Assembly (NCBI RefSeq): GCF_026410925.1
Contig: NZ_CP112972.1
Coordinates: forward strand, 2,418,001-2,482,000
Length of the DNA: 64,000 nucleotides
Direction: 5' to 3'
Source: Halovenus salina
GTDB taxonomy: Archaea; Halobacteriota; Halobacteria; Halobacteriales; Haloarculaceae
The notes beneath the pieces were generated by a model. It did not search any database, was not told where the DNA came from, and worked only from the letters and a program-made list of their open reading frames with translations. Position numbers and translations under genes: made by a program. This document shows positions 43,439 through 51,275 of the stretch, piece after piece (positions within the stretch are counted from its first letter, which is position 1; each line of letters starts with the position of its first letter).

Positions 43439-44482
43439 ATGAGCACACAACGCAAGACTGAGACGATTCCCGAGTGGAAGCGCCACGAAGTCGACGAGAT
43501 TACCGACTTCCTCTCCCGCTACGAGAGCGTCGGCGTCGTCTCCATCACGGGTATCCCGAGCCGGCAGCTGCAGGACATGCGGCGTGACCTGCACGGTACC
43601 GCCGAGCTGCGTGTCTCGCGTAACACACTGCTCGAACGCGCACTCGAAGAGGTCGACGACGGGCTGGAGCAGCTCACGACGTACGTGAGCGGCCAGGTTG
43701 GCCTCATCGGGACCAACGATAATCCGTTCGGGCTCTACCAGCAGCTCGAAGCCTCGAAGACCTCTGCCCCCATCAACGCGGGCGAGGTCGCGCCGAACGA
43801 TATCATCGTCCCCGAAGGCGACACGGGCGTCGACCCGGGTCCGTTCGTGGGCGAACTCCAGAGTGTCGGCGCGAACGCACGCATCGACGAGGGCTCGATC
43901 AAAGTGATGGAGGACTCCAAGGTGCTCGACGCGGGCGAAGAGGTATCTGGTGACCTCTCGAACGTCCTCTCGGAGCTCGGCATCGAACCGAAGGAAGTCG
44001 GCCTCGACCTCCGCGGCGTCTACGCTGAGGGTGTCCTCTTCGAACCCGAGGACCTCGAACTCGACGTCGATGAGTACCGCAGCGACATCGAGACGGCTGC
44101 GGCGTTCGGACGGAACCTCGCACTCAACGCGAGCTTCCCGACGGCACAGACGATGCCGGCCCAGCTGTCCAAGGCCACCGGCGAGGCAAAGAGCCTCGCA
44201 CTCAACGCGGCCATCGAGGACCCGGACGTGATGCCCGACCTTATCAGCAAGGCAGACGGGCAGGTCCGTGCGCTCGCCGCGAACATCGACGACCCCGAGG
44301 CACTGCCTGAAGAGCTTCAGGACGTCGACGCGCCCGAACCCGAGGAAGAACAGACCGACGACCAACCCGACGACACCGAGGACGCCGAGACCGACGCTGA
44401 CGACGAAGCAGAAGCCGAAGACGAAGACGACGATGACGACGACAGCGACGGTGGCGACGCCCTCGGAGCGATGTTTGGATAA
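43439..44482 (+). CDS. rpl10: Large ribosomal subunit protein L10 (uL10/P0)
   Basis: A 347-residue P0-type stalk base protein. N-terminal rRNA-binding domain ([20 protein letters not shown]), the archaeal insert ([20 protein letters not shown]), helical spine for L12 dimers (~residues 240-290), an acidic hinge and the C-terminal tag DALGAMFG that recruits translation factors, similar to the end of L12. The ATG follows the rpl1 stop by one base. Confidence 0.97.
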   Translation: MSTQRKTETIPEWKRHEVDEITDFLSRYESVGVVSITGIPSRQLQDMRRDLHGTAELRVSRNTLLERALEEVDDGLEQLTTYVSGQVGLIGTNDNPFGLYQQLEASKTSAPINAGEVAPNDIIVPEGDTGVDPGPFVGELQSVGANARIDEGSIKVMEDSKVLDAGEEVSGDLSNVLSELGIEPKEVGLDLRGVYAEGVLFEPEDLELDVDEYRSDIETAAAFGRNLALNASFPTAQTMPAQLSKATGEAKSLALNAAIEDPDVMPDLISKADGQVRALAANIDDPEALPEELQDVDAPEPEEEQTDDQPDDTEDAETDADDEAEAEDEDDDDDDSDGGDALGAMFG

Positions 44483-44484
44483 CC

Positions 44485-44823
44485 ATGGAGTACGTATACG
44501 CAGCACTCATCCTGAACGAATCCGGCGAAGAGCTCAACGAAGAAAACCTGACGAACGTCCTCGAGGCGGCCGGCGTTGACGTGGAGCAGTCCCGCGTCAA
44601 AGCCCTTGTTGCCGCACTCGAAGACGTCGACATCGACGAGGCAGTCGAAGAGGCTGCCGCCGTCCCGGCCGCCACGGGTGGCGCTGCCGCTGGCGGTGCC
44701 GAGGCCGACGAGGCCGAGGAAGAAGAGGACGAAGCCGAAGAAGAAGCAGACGCCGACGAAGACGACGAAGACGACGATGACGACGAGGCCGCCGGCGAAG
44801 GCCTCGGCGAACTCTTCGGGTAA
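44485..44823 (+). CDS. rpl12: Large ribosomal subunit protein L12 (P1)
   Basis: A 112-residue acidic stalk protein: N-terminal dimerisation domain [40 protein letters not shown], an Ala/Gly hinge, a run of Glu/Asp and the factor-binding tail EGLGELFG. It starts 2 nt after rpl10 and ends the operon. Confidence 0.97.
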   Translation: MEYVYAALILNESGEELNEENLTNVLEAAGVDVEQSRVKALVAALEDVDIDEAVEEAAAVPAATGGAAAGGAEADEAEEEEDEAEEEADADEDDEDDDDDEAAGEGLGELFG

Positions 44824-44896
44824 CGTCACTCGACCCCTTCTTTCGACACCACCTCGACAGCGGCCGCTATCGCGCCCGGAACAGAACGAATTTTCA

Positions 44897-44937
44897 GTAA
44901 CACACGTTACAGAAATGTCATTCTGGTTAATATTATA
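44897..44937 (+). promoter_or_regulatory. Promoter of ABC exporter with palindrome
   Basis: A palindrome gtaac-acac-gttac (44897-44910) lies about 17 nt upstream of a TATA-like ttaatattata (44927-44937), itself 25-35 nt from the ATG at 44962. The spacing fits a leaderless gene with a site for a dimeric regulator just upstream of the BRE. Confidence 0.45.
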
Positions 44938-44961
44938 GTCACGACGGTCATCACGTGCAGT

Positions 44962-45996
44962 ATGGCACAACACGCGGCACAGTCTCCGCGAGCACGCACC
45001 GACGACACTCGCTCGGAGCGGGCGGCGTCGGCCGGGGAGACAGTAATTAGCGTCGATGGATTAACGAAGCAGTACGGCTCCGACGAGGCCGGGGTGCGGG
45101 CTGTCGACGGCGTTTCTTTCGAGATAGAACGCGGAACGATTGTCGGGTTACTCGGGCCCAACGGAGCCGGCAAGACGAGCACTATCAAATCGATGCTCGG
45201 GCTCATCGTTCCCGACGCTGGGACCGTCTCCATCTGTGGGGTCGATGTTGACAGCGACCCTGCCCGCGCACACGGGCACGTCGGAGCGATGCTCGAAGGA
45301 GACCGCAACGTCTACTGGCGGCTCACCGTTCGGGAGAATCTAGAGTACTTTGCCGGACTCGGCGGGGAGCGACCCTCGAAGGTCAGAGAGCGCCACGACG
45401 AATTACTGGAACGACTCGGGTTACTCGAGTGGGCTGATACCCCCGTCAACGAACTCTCGAAGGGAATGAAACAGAAGGTTTCGCTCGCGAGCACGCTGGC
45501 GCGGGATGTCGACGTTATCTTTCTCGACGAACCGACACTCGGGCTCGATGTCGAAGCCTCCCAGGACCTTCACGAGGAACTTCGCCGGCTAGCCGAGCAG
45601 GAAGACATCACCATCGTCCTGACGAGCCACAATCTCGACATAATCGAAGCGGTCAGCGACCGCGTTATCATCCTCAACGACGGCACCGTCATCGCGGACG
45701 ACGACACCACCGAGTTGGTCGACCTGTTCGAGACGCAGTCCTACCGGTTCGTCATCGAGGGCACGCTCTCGGAGGCTCTGGAGACACGCCTCAGGGATGC
45801 GTTCGAGATTACGTGCGAACAGGACGGCAGCCAGACTGCAATCGAGTGTATTGGGGCCGACAGCGAGACGCTCTACGGGCTGATGGACCAGTTCCAGGAC
45901 GCAGGAGTGGAACTTGCTGATATCGCATCTGTCGATCCGGACCTCGAAGACGTATTCCTCCGAGTCATCGACGACGGTCTGGGGGGTGAGAAGTAA
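44962..45996 (+). CDS. ABC-2-type transporter ATP-binding protein
   Basis: A 344-residue ATPase subunit. Walker A LLGPNGAGKTSTIKSMLGL (~residue 68), signature LSKGMKQKVSLASTLA (~170), Walker B DVDVIFLDEPTLGLD (~185) and H-loop VLTSHNLD (~218). A C-terminal ~90-residue domain (EALETRLRDAFEITCEQDG) is typical of DrrA/CcmA-like exporters. Its TAA overlaps the ATG of the permease gene, so the pair is one transport unit. The substrate is unknown. Confidence 0.92.
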   Translation: MAQHAAQSPRARTDDTRSERAASAGETVISVDGLTKQYGSDEAGVRAVDGVSFEIERGTIVGLLGPNGAGKTSTIKSMLGLIVPDAGTVSICGVDVDSDPARAHGHVGAMLEGDRNVYWRLTVRENLEYFAGLGGERPSKVRERHDELLERLGLLEWADTPVNELSKGMKQKVSLASTLARDVDVIFLDEPTLGLDVEASQDLHEELRRLAEQEDITIVLTSHNLDIIEAVSDRVIILNDGTVIADDDTTELVDLFETQSYRFVIEGTLSEALETRLRDAFEITCEQDGSQTAIECIGADSETLYGLMDQFQDAGVELADIASVDPDLEDVFLRVIDDGLGGEK

Positions 45997-46805
45997 TGGC
46001 GACCGCAGATACGAGACACGAGACCGGCGACGGACCGTCTCTGCTCGCACTCGTCTGGGTCGTGCTCCGTAAACAGCTCATTCTCCTGGTCCGCTATCCG
46101 CTGAATACGGCAACCCAATTTCTCACGCTTGCAATTCTCTTTGGCATCATCTTCTTCGGCGGGCAGGCGGTCGCCGGCCCCACGATTACCGACTCGCTGG
46201 GTGGTATCATCGTGGGACTGTTCGTCTGGACGTTGGCTATCGTTGCCTTCTCCCAACTCTCTTGGAACGTCACCCGTGAGGCACAATGGGGGACGCTCGA
46301 ACGGCTCTTCCTCTCGCCGAACGGTTTCGGGACGGTGATGGTGACGAAGACAGCGGTGAACATCCTCCTGAGCTTTCTCTGGGCGTTTGTCCTCCTGTTG
46401 GTGATGATGGTCATGTCGGGCGAGTGGCTCGCTGTCGACCCACTGACTGTGGTGCCCCTGGGGTTGTTGACAGTCGCGTCCATCACCGGTATCGGTTTCT
46501 TCTTTGCCGGCCTGGCCCTGCTGTACAAGCGTATCGATAACGTCTTCCAGCTCGTCCAGTGGGCCTTTGTTGCGCTCATTGCCGCACCGGCTGGCACGTA
46601 TCCGGTTCTCAAACTGCTTCCAATCTCTCACGGCAGCTATCTCCTCCGACGGGCGATGGACGATGGGGTTCGACTCTGGGAGTTTGCGCCGAGAGAACTC
46701 GGTCTCTTAATCGCCACAAGTGCGGGCTACCTGCTCGTCGGCTACTACTGTCTGTACAGAGCACAGCGTCGCGCCCGGCGAAACGGACTGTTAGACCAGT
46801 ACTGA
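45996..46805 (+). CDS. ABC-2-type transporter permease
   Basis: A 269-residue protein with about six transmembrane helices (ATQFLTLAILFGIIFFGGQA, IIVGLFVWTLAIVAFSQLSW, ILLSFLWAFVLLLVMMVM and others). The ABC-2 fold is shown by TREAQWGTLERLFLSPNG between helices 2 and 3, the coupling region. It partners the ATPase encoded immediately upstream. The short cytoplasmic C-terminus is basic (RAQRRARRNGLLDQY). Confidence 0.9.
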   Translation: MATADTRHETGDGPSLLALVWVVLRKQLILLVRYPLNTATQFLTLAILFGIIFFGGQAVAGPTITDSLGGIIVGLFVWTLAIVAFSQLSWNVTREAQWGTLERLFLSPNGFGTVMVTKTAVNILLSFLWAFVLLLVMMVMSGEWLAVDPLTVVPLGLLTVASITGIGFFFAGLALLYKRIDNVFQLVQWAFVALIAAPAGTYPVLKLLPISHGSYLLRRAMDDGVRLWEFAPRELGLLIATSAGYLLVGYYCLYRAQRRARRNGLLDQY

Positions 46806-46811
46806 CCGTGT

Positions 46812-47954
46812 TCAGATTTCGATGGTCATGCCAGTAAACTCGAATCGGGCACCACCGGCCTCGCTTTCGGTAATTGTAACCTCCCAGCCGTGCGACCGAG
46901 CAATCTCGCGGACGATAGCGAGTCCAAAGCCAGCGTGGTCGCCGCTGGCGGTTGTATAGCCCGGCGAGAAGGCGCTGTCGCGCTCGGATTCGGGGATACC
47001 CGGACCGTCATCCTCGATAAAGAATCCACGTTCGAGGGGGCCGACCCGGACTGTGACATCGTCGCCGCCGTGCTCGTGGGCGTTCCAGAACAGGTTCTCG
47101 ACGAGCTGTTCGAACCGACTCTGGTCGGCTCGAACCACCATTTCCGTGTCGACAACGAGTTCGCGGTCACGTTCGTCGACACAGCACTGCCGCCAGCAGT
47201 CGGCGACGACCTCCGAGAGGGCGACCCAGTCCGGGTCGCTGACCTGTGTTCCCTGGTTGACGAGGGTCTCCATGTCGCGGATGACGGTCTCGATACGGCT
47301 GTGTGCCGTCGAGACACGGTCGAGTGAATCGACATCGCCGCTCTCCTGAACGATATCCAGCCACGACTCGGCAGCACTAAGGTGATTCGGGATATCGTGG
47401 GCGATAACGTCGACGAACGTTTCGAGGCGTTCGTTCTGTCGCTGGATGGCGCGTTCCTTGTTGAGGCGGTCGAGGACTGCGCTAGCAGTCGACGCCAGAA
47501 TCGAGGCCAAGTCGATGTCTCGCTGGTCGAAGGCATCTGCCGACGGTGAGGTGACACTGACCACGCCGTGGTCGCCGACTGGGAGATACATAGCAGCCTG
47601 TGCGGTGCCGCGGTCGTACTCGTCGCCGAGAGCGTCGATATTGTCGACCAGTAGCGGCTCCTCACGGCGAAACGCCCGTGCAACCGGCGTCTCACCGCCG
47701 CTATCGTATCTGGGCCGGTCCCCCATCTCGAACACAGCGCTTTCCGTGACGACGACCGGTTCAAGGACGCCGGCGTCGGTGACGAGCCTGACGACGATAC
47801 TCTCGTACCCAAACAGCTGTTCGGCTGTCTCGGCAGTGAGTTGTGCGACTTCCTTTCTAGTCTCCGCAACCAACAGCTCCTGTGTTGCTCGCTGGACCTC
47901 TGCGATGACACTCTCCCGCTGTCGACAGTCTCGCTTGGAGTGTCTGTCAGGCAT
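46812..47954 (-). CDS. GAF-domain sensor histidine kinase
   Basis: A 380-residue soluble kinase. N-terminal coiled-coil, a GAF domain (~residues 30-165), a HisKA box DVIAHDIPNHLSAAESWLD (His~189) and a HATPase with N-box NLFWNAHEHG, G1 EDDGPGIPESE and G2 HAGFGLAIVREIARSHGWEV. No transmembrane segment or receiver domain is present, so it likely senses a cytoplasmic signal. The cognate regulator is not adjacent. It is convergent with the ABC permease, with a 6-nt gap. Confidence 0.9.
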   Translation of the reverse strand: MPDRHSKRDCRQRESVIAEVQRATQELLVAETRKEVAQLTAETAEQLFGYESIVVRLVTDAGVLEPVVVTESAVFEMGDRPRYDSGGETPVARAFRREEPLLVDNIDALGDEYDRGTAQAAMYLPVGDHGVVSVTSPSADAFDQRDIDLASILASTASAVLDRLNKERAIQRQNERLETFVDVIAHDIPNHLSAAESWLDIVQESGDVDSLDRVSTAHSRIETVIRDMETLVNQGTQVSDPDWVALSEVVADCWRQCCVDERDRELVVDTEMVVRADQSRFEQLVENLFWNAHEHGGDDVTVRVGPLERGFFIEDDGPGIPESERDSAFSPGYTTASGDHAGFGLAIVREIARSHGWEVTITESEAGGARFEFTGMTIEI

Positions 47955-48052
47955 GAATGTCTGTAAAGTAGTAACGACTGGTTACCGGGGCAGCCGTGTT
48001 GTGCCGAATTGAGCGTACCGGCAGACAAAAACCCGGCGATACGTCTCGTAGT

Positions 48053-48601
48053 CTACGCTTCGATGGCCTCTGCGGCCTGCTCGGAGACGTCCTGAATCTG
48101 GGCCTGGACGTCCTCGACCTGGTCTTGGAGCTCTTCGACCTGCTCACTGACCTGCTCGGTCGCCTCGACTGAGTGGTCCTCGAACTCCTCGTGGGCGTCG
48201 AGCAGCGTTTCGAGCTGCTCGTCGAGGGTGTCGAGGTACTCCGACATCATCTCGTTGTAGGAGTCAGCGCCCTCGTCGACCTCGTCCTCGATGGTCTCGA
48301 AGGCCTCGGCGTGTGTATCAAGCAGCTGTGCGTACTGGTCATCGACCGTCGCACGGACCTCCTCAGTCATTCCGGCTGCGCCCGGGATACCCTCCATCGC
48401 GTCAAGCGTGCGGTGGACGTTGTCCTGGAGGAACTCGACGGCCTGGCGCTGGCTGGTCTCCTGTACGTCGAGACTCTCGAGTGCTGCGGTCGTCATCTCC
48501 TTCTGGAACTCGAAGCTGGTCTCCACTGCGCGCTGGCTCTGGAGAAGGGCCTGGCGCTGTAGTTCAAACGTCGCTGTAATCGGTGTCGTGTAGTCTGTCA
48601 T
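48053..48601 (-). CDS. Phasin-like coiled-coil protein
   Basis: A 182-residue, almost wholly helical, acidic protein without transmembrane parts (FELQRQALLQSQRAVETSFE, EQVEELQDQVEDVQAQIQ). The pattern of an amphipathic N-terminal helix starting T-x-x-F-E-x-Q-R followed by heptads resembles polyhydroxyalkanoate-granule phasins, which coat storage granules. No phaC/phaE synthase genes are in the window, so this is family-level inference. Confidence 0.6.
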   Translation of the reverse strand: MTDYTTPITATFELQRQALLQSQRAVETSFEFQKEMTTAALESLDVQETSQRQAVEFLQDNVHRTLDAMEGIPGAAGMTEEVRATVDDQYAQLLDTHAEAFETIEDEVDEGADSYNEMMSEYLDTLDEQLETLLDAHEEFEDHSVEATEQVSEQVEELQDQVEDVQAQIQDVSEQAAEAIEA

Positions 48602-48627
48602 TGTTCTATTACCGACTATGCGGCACG

Positions 48628-48685
48628 AGCGTATAAATCTTCCGCCGATTGGTATTCAATACCATCTAATGGTATAGAATGGTAC
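48628..48685 (-). promoter_or_regulatory. Promoter and palindromic operator of the phasin-like gene
   Basis: On the minus strand a TTTATA box at about 48630-48636 is 29-35 nt before the ATG at 48601. Just upstream are overlapping palindromes: ggtat-tca-atacc (48651-48663) and tacc-atctaat-ggta (48660-48674), then a further atggta unit. Such iterated ggta/tacc half-sites indicate binding of a dimeric regulator. Confidence 0.5.
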
Positions 48686-48771
48686 TGTAGCAATATTGCG
48701 ACGCAATTGCCTAGGCACAGATGGCACTGGCAGGGGTGATCCCAGCTCTGAGTCACAGCCGGACAGTTCGG

Positions 48772-49593
48772 TCAGAGGTGGTCGGCGAACTGCTCGAACT
48801 CCTCGCGGTCGAGACCGGCCAGCCCGAGTTTCTCGTTGTGTGCGTCGCTCCCGCCGGTCACGAGGAGGTCGTGGTCTGTCACAAGCTCTGCCAGGTACGA
48901 GTCGTCTACGTCCCGGCCGTAGGGGTAGTATCGCTCGACGGCATCGAGGGTCTCGACAAGGTTGAGTGCAGCCTCTGGGTCGGGATAGCGAAACGGGTGT
49001 GCGAGCCCGACAACCGAACAGGCGTCCCGCAGGATATCGCGCCCTCGCTCGAAGGAGGGGATGTCACGTGAGACGAAACACGGGCGGCCGTCGCCGATGA
49101 GTTCGTCGAAGGCGCTGCCGTAATTGTAGTCGGCCTCGCTCTCGTCGATTGCCTGGGCAATGTGTGGGCGGCCGATTCCCTCGCTGATTTCGACCTCCAG
49201 TTCGACGCCGGTGTACGATTCGACCAGCTCGACGATGGCACGACCGCGCTCGATGCGGTTGGTCTGGAGGCCGTCGACCAGCGACCGAAGTTCGTCGGTG
49301 GGCTCGACGCCGTAGCCGAGCAGGTCGACACGGAACTCGCCGACCTCGACGCGGAGTTCGATACCGTGGATGACTGTCACGCCGTCGTGCTCGGTGAGCG
49401 GTGCATCCAACTCGGGATGGATGCGGTCGTGGTCGGTGATTGCCACGGCGTCGACGCCGGCGCGGTGGGCCGCGTCCGGCAGTGATTCGAGGGTAAGTTC
49501 GCCGTCGGAGTTCGTCGTATGCGTGTGAAGATCGGCAGCGACCATACCCGTTGCTGGGCTGTCAAGGGTTTGGGTGCTGTGATTTGTGGGCAT
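48772..49593 (-). CDS. PHP-domain phosphoesterase
   Basis: A 273-residue PHP metallohydrolase. Metal-binding motifs: ADLHTHTTNSDGELT (~residues 20-34), VDAVAITDHDRIHPEL (~49), VIHGIELRVEVGEFRVDLLG (~74) and the C-terminal GGSDAHNEKLG (~246). Members hydrolyse phosphoesters such as 3',5'-nucleoside bisphosphates or histidinol phosphate. The start overlaps the stop of the upstream gene (TAATG), so the two are coupled. Confidence 0.88.
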   Translation of the reverse strand: MPTNHSTQTLDSPATGMVAADLHTHTTNSDGELTLESLPDAAHRAGVDAVAITDHDRIHPELDAPLTEHDGVTVIHGIELRVEVGEFRVDLLGYGVEPTDELRSLVDGLQTNRIERGRAIVELVESYTGVELEVEISEGIGRPHIAQAIDESEADYNYGSAFDELIGDGRPCFVSRDIPSFERGRDILRDACSVVGLAHPFRYPDPEAALNLVETLDAVERYYPYGRDVDDSYLAELVTDHDLLVTGGSDAHNEKLGLAGLDREEFEQFADHL

Positions 49594-50012
49594 TACTCGT
49601 CGTCTTCCTGGAGAAATTCGGGTAGGTCAACGACGTTGGTCGAATCGATGTCGGGCCGGTCGAGCGCACCGAACTTGTCGACGGCCTCGGGCAGTCCCTG
49701 TCGACCGCCCGTCGGCACGTCGTCGGGGTCGACCGTGACGGGCTCGTCGTCGACAAGTTCGTCCCACACTTTCGCCGGCTCGTCGGTCGCCGTTGCGTCG
49801 ACTTCGAGCGCTTCGGTCTCTCCCTCCTCGAACGCAAGGTCGACGACGCTGCGCTGGTAGGCGGTGTCCATCTCCTCGCGGATGGCAGCCAGCTCGTCGG
49901 GAAGTGGCTCGCCAAGCGAGGTCGCCACGCCAAGCGCGTAGGCCCGCTCCATTCCCTCGTCCTCGTCGAGACTCTCCCAGTCGGTGCCGTACGCGCGTTC
50001 GTATTTGCTCAT
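49593..50012 (-). CDS. Hypothetical acidic protein coupled to the PHP gene
   Basis: A 139-residue haloarchaeal-type protein. Helical N-terminus (YERAYGTDWESLDEDEGMER, AYALGVATSLGEPLPDELAA) and an acidic, Pro-containing C-terminus. The family name is not known to me. It is upstream of and translationally coupled to the PHP phosphoesterase, and 39 nt downstream of the KaiC-like gene, so all three may be one transcript. Confidence 0.7.
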   Translation of the reverse strand: MSKYERAYGTDWESLDEDEGMERAYALGVATSLGEPLPDELAAIREEMDTAYQRSVVDLAFEEGETEALEVDATATDEPAKVWDELVDDEPVTVDPDDVPTGGRQGLPEAVDKFGALDRPDIDSTNVVDLPEFLQEDDE

Positions 50013-50051
50013 CTCTTTCCTCGATATCTGTTCGCCGGTGTCTCGTTCATG

Positions 50052-50738
50052 TTACCCCTGTACCTGTTCGTCTGGGTGGACCCGCAACCCCTGCTCTGAG
50101 AAGGAGAGCTGGCGGATGTCGCTGTCGATTGCCGTCCCCCGCATCTTGATGACCTGGACGCCCCGCGTCATGCCGCTCGAGTCGAGAAAATTGTGGAAGA
50201 AGATGACACCGTGGGCGAGGTAGTGTTCGTCGGAGTAGGAACTTGGGTCGGTCATCTCCGAGATCAACAGGACAGTCGCGTCGGTCTGTTTCAGTGCCGA
50301 GAGGAAGCCAGTAATTTCCTCTGTTGCGTCCGCGAAAAAGTGCTGGAGCAACATCGTCGAATCGATAACCACGCGGTCGACGTCGTTCGAGTTGATGAAC
50401 GCGACGAGCCGGTTTGTTAGGCCGCCCTCGGTCCCGAACTGCGTAATCGTCCGCTTGCCCGATTCGGTGACGAGGTTGAGAAACTGGGTCGTCTCGGACT
50501 GCATCGCCCGGTCGAAGCCGAACGCGAAGCTCGACATATCCTGTATCAGTTCCTCTTTCGTCTCGTGCATGGTGACATACAGGCACTCTTCGCCCTGCTT
50601 TGCACCCTGTGTGACAAAATGTGAACAAAATGTCGTCTTGCCGCTGCCCGGCGGACCGCTGATCACGTAGAGTCGGTCGCTCAGCAATCCCCCCTCGACG
50701 AGTTCGTCGAATCCGGGGACGCCACTGGAAACGCGCAT
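50052..50738 (-). CDS. KaiC/RadA-like ATPase
   Basis: A 228-residue RecA-superfamily ATPase with one KaiC domain: VPGFDELVEGGLLSDRLYVI (~residues 7-26), Walker A SGPPGSGKTTFCSHF (~27), catalytic Glu in CLYVTMHETKEEL (~53) and Walker B VDRVVIDSTMLLQ (~118). There is no DNA-binding HhH, so it is a signalling-type KaiC-like protein. In haloarchaea these are often linked to sensor or taxis pathways, but the partner here is unknown. Confidence 0.85.
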   Translation of the reverse strand: MRVSSGVPGFDELVEGGLLSDRLYVISGPPGSGKTTFCSHFVTQGAKQGEECLYVTMHETKEELIQDMSSFAFGFDRAMQSETTQFLNLVTESGKRTITQFGTEGGLTNRLVAFINSNDVDRVVIDSTMLLQHFFADATEEITGFLSALKQTDATVLLISEMTDPSSYSDEHYLAHGVIFFHNFLDSSGMTRGVQVIKMRGTAIDSDIRQLSFSEQGLRVHPDEQVQG

Positions 50739-50926
50739 ATACTGGGTAACGACGGCTCGAAGTATAGATGTTTGCTCTTTGTTCCTACGCCTGACAACTA
50801 TGTGCCATGGTTCCTACTTTACGAGTCAACGCCTAACGTTCGTGCTCACGCCACGAACTGTTTCACGGTACATAACGGTGTAGGCGGCCGCGACGGCGGT
50901 AATAGTGACACCTATTGTCATTGCTG

Positions 50927-51187
50927 TCAGGAGAGGCGCTCGCCACACTCCCGGCAAAACGAGTACATCGGGTGACTCTCGTTGTACGCGCCACAGTTCT
51001 CACAGGCGACGAGGTCCTCGTCTGGGTCGTCATTGGTCGCGCTGATGGACCGCCCACTCCCTTCCGAGAGTGGCGTCGTCCGCTCGCGCGAATCCGTCGA
51101 TGTCGACCTGATGAAATACCGGTAAAGGTACAACTGGAGTAGGGCGAACCCGAGCAGGTACGCGAGCAGCCACACCCAGGTTTCCAT
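50927..51187 (-). CDS. Small membrane protein with zinc ribbon
   Basis: An 86-residue protein with one N-terminal transmembrane helix (WVWLLAYLLGFALLQLYLY), a polar linker and a C-terminal zinc ribbon (ACENCGAYNE, then FCRECGERLS; CxxC...CxxC). The cytoplasmic ribbon could bind nucleic acid or protein. No function is known. It is divergent from the mutS-like gene. Confidence 0.8.
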   Translation of the reverse strand: METWVWLLAYLLGFALLQLYLYRYFIRSTSTDSRERTTPLSEGSGRSISATNDDPDEDLVACENCGAYNESHPMYSFCRECGERLS

Positions 51188-51275
51188 GTTTCAACGTAGG
51201 GTATCGAACTATTTGGGTGTTCTGCCGACGCCCCTGACTCACATTTTTAAGCGCCGGCTCGCATGGAGAAAGTAG

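Noticed and set aside
43379-44506. 375-codon minus-strand frame across rpl10
   Set aside because: It is the antisense shadow of a ribosomal protein gene, low-complexity Val/Phe-rich at one end.
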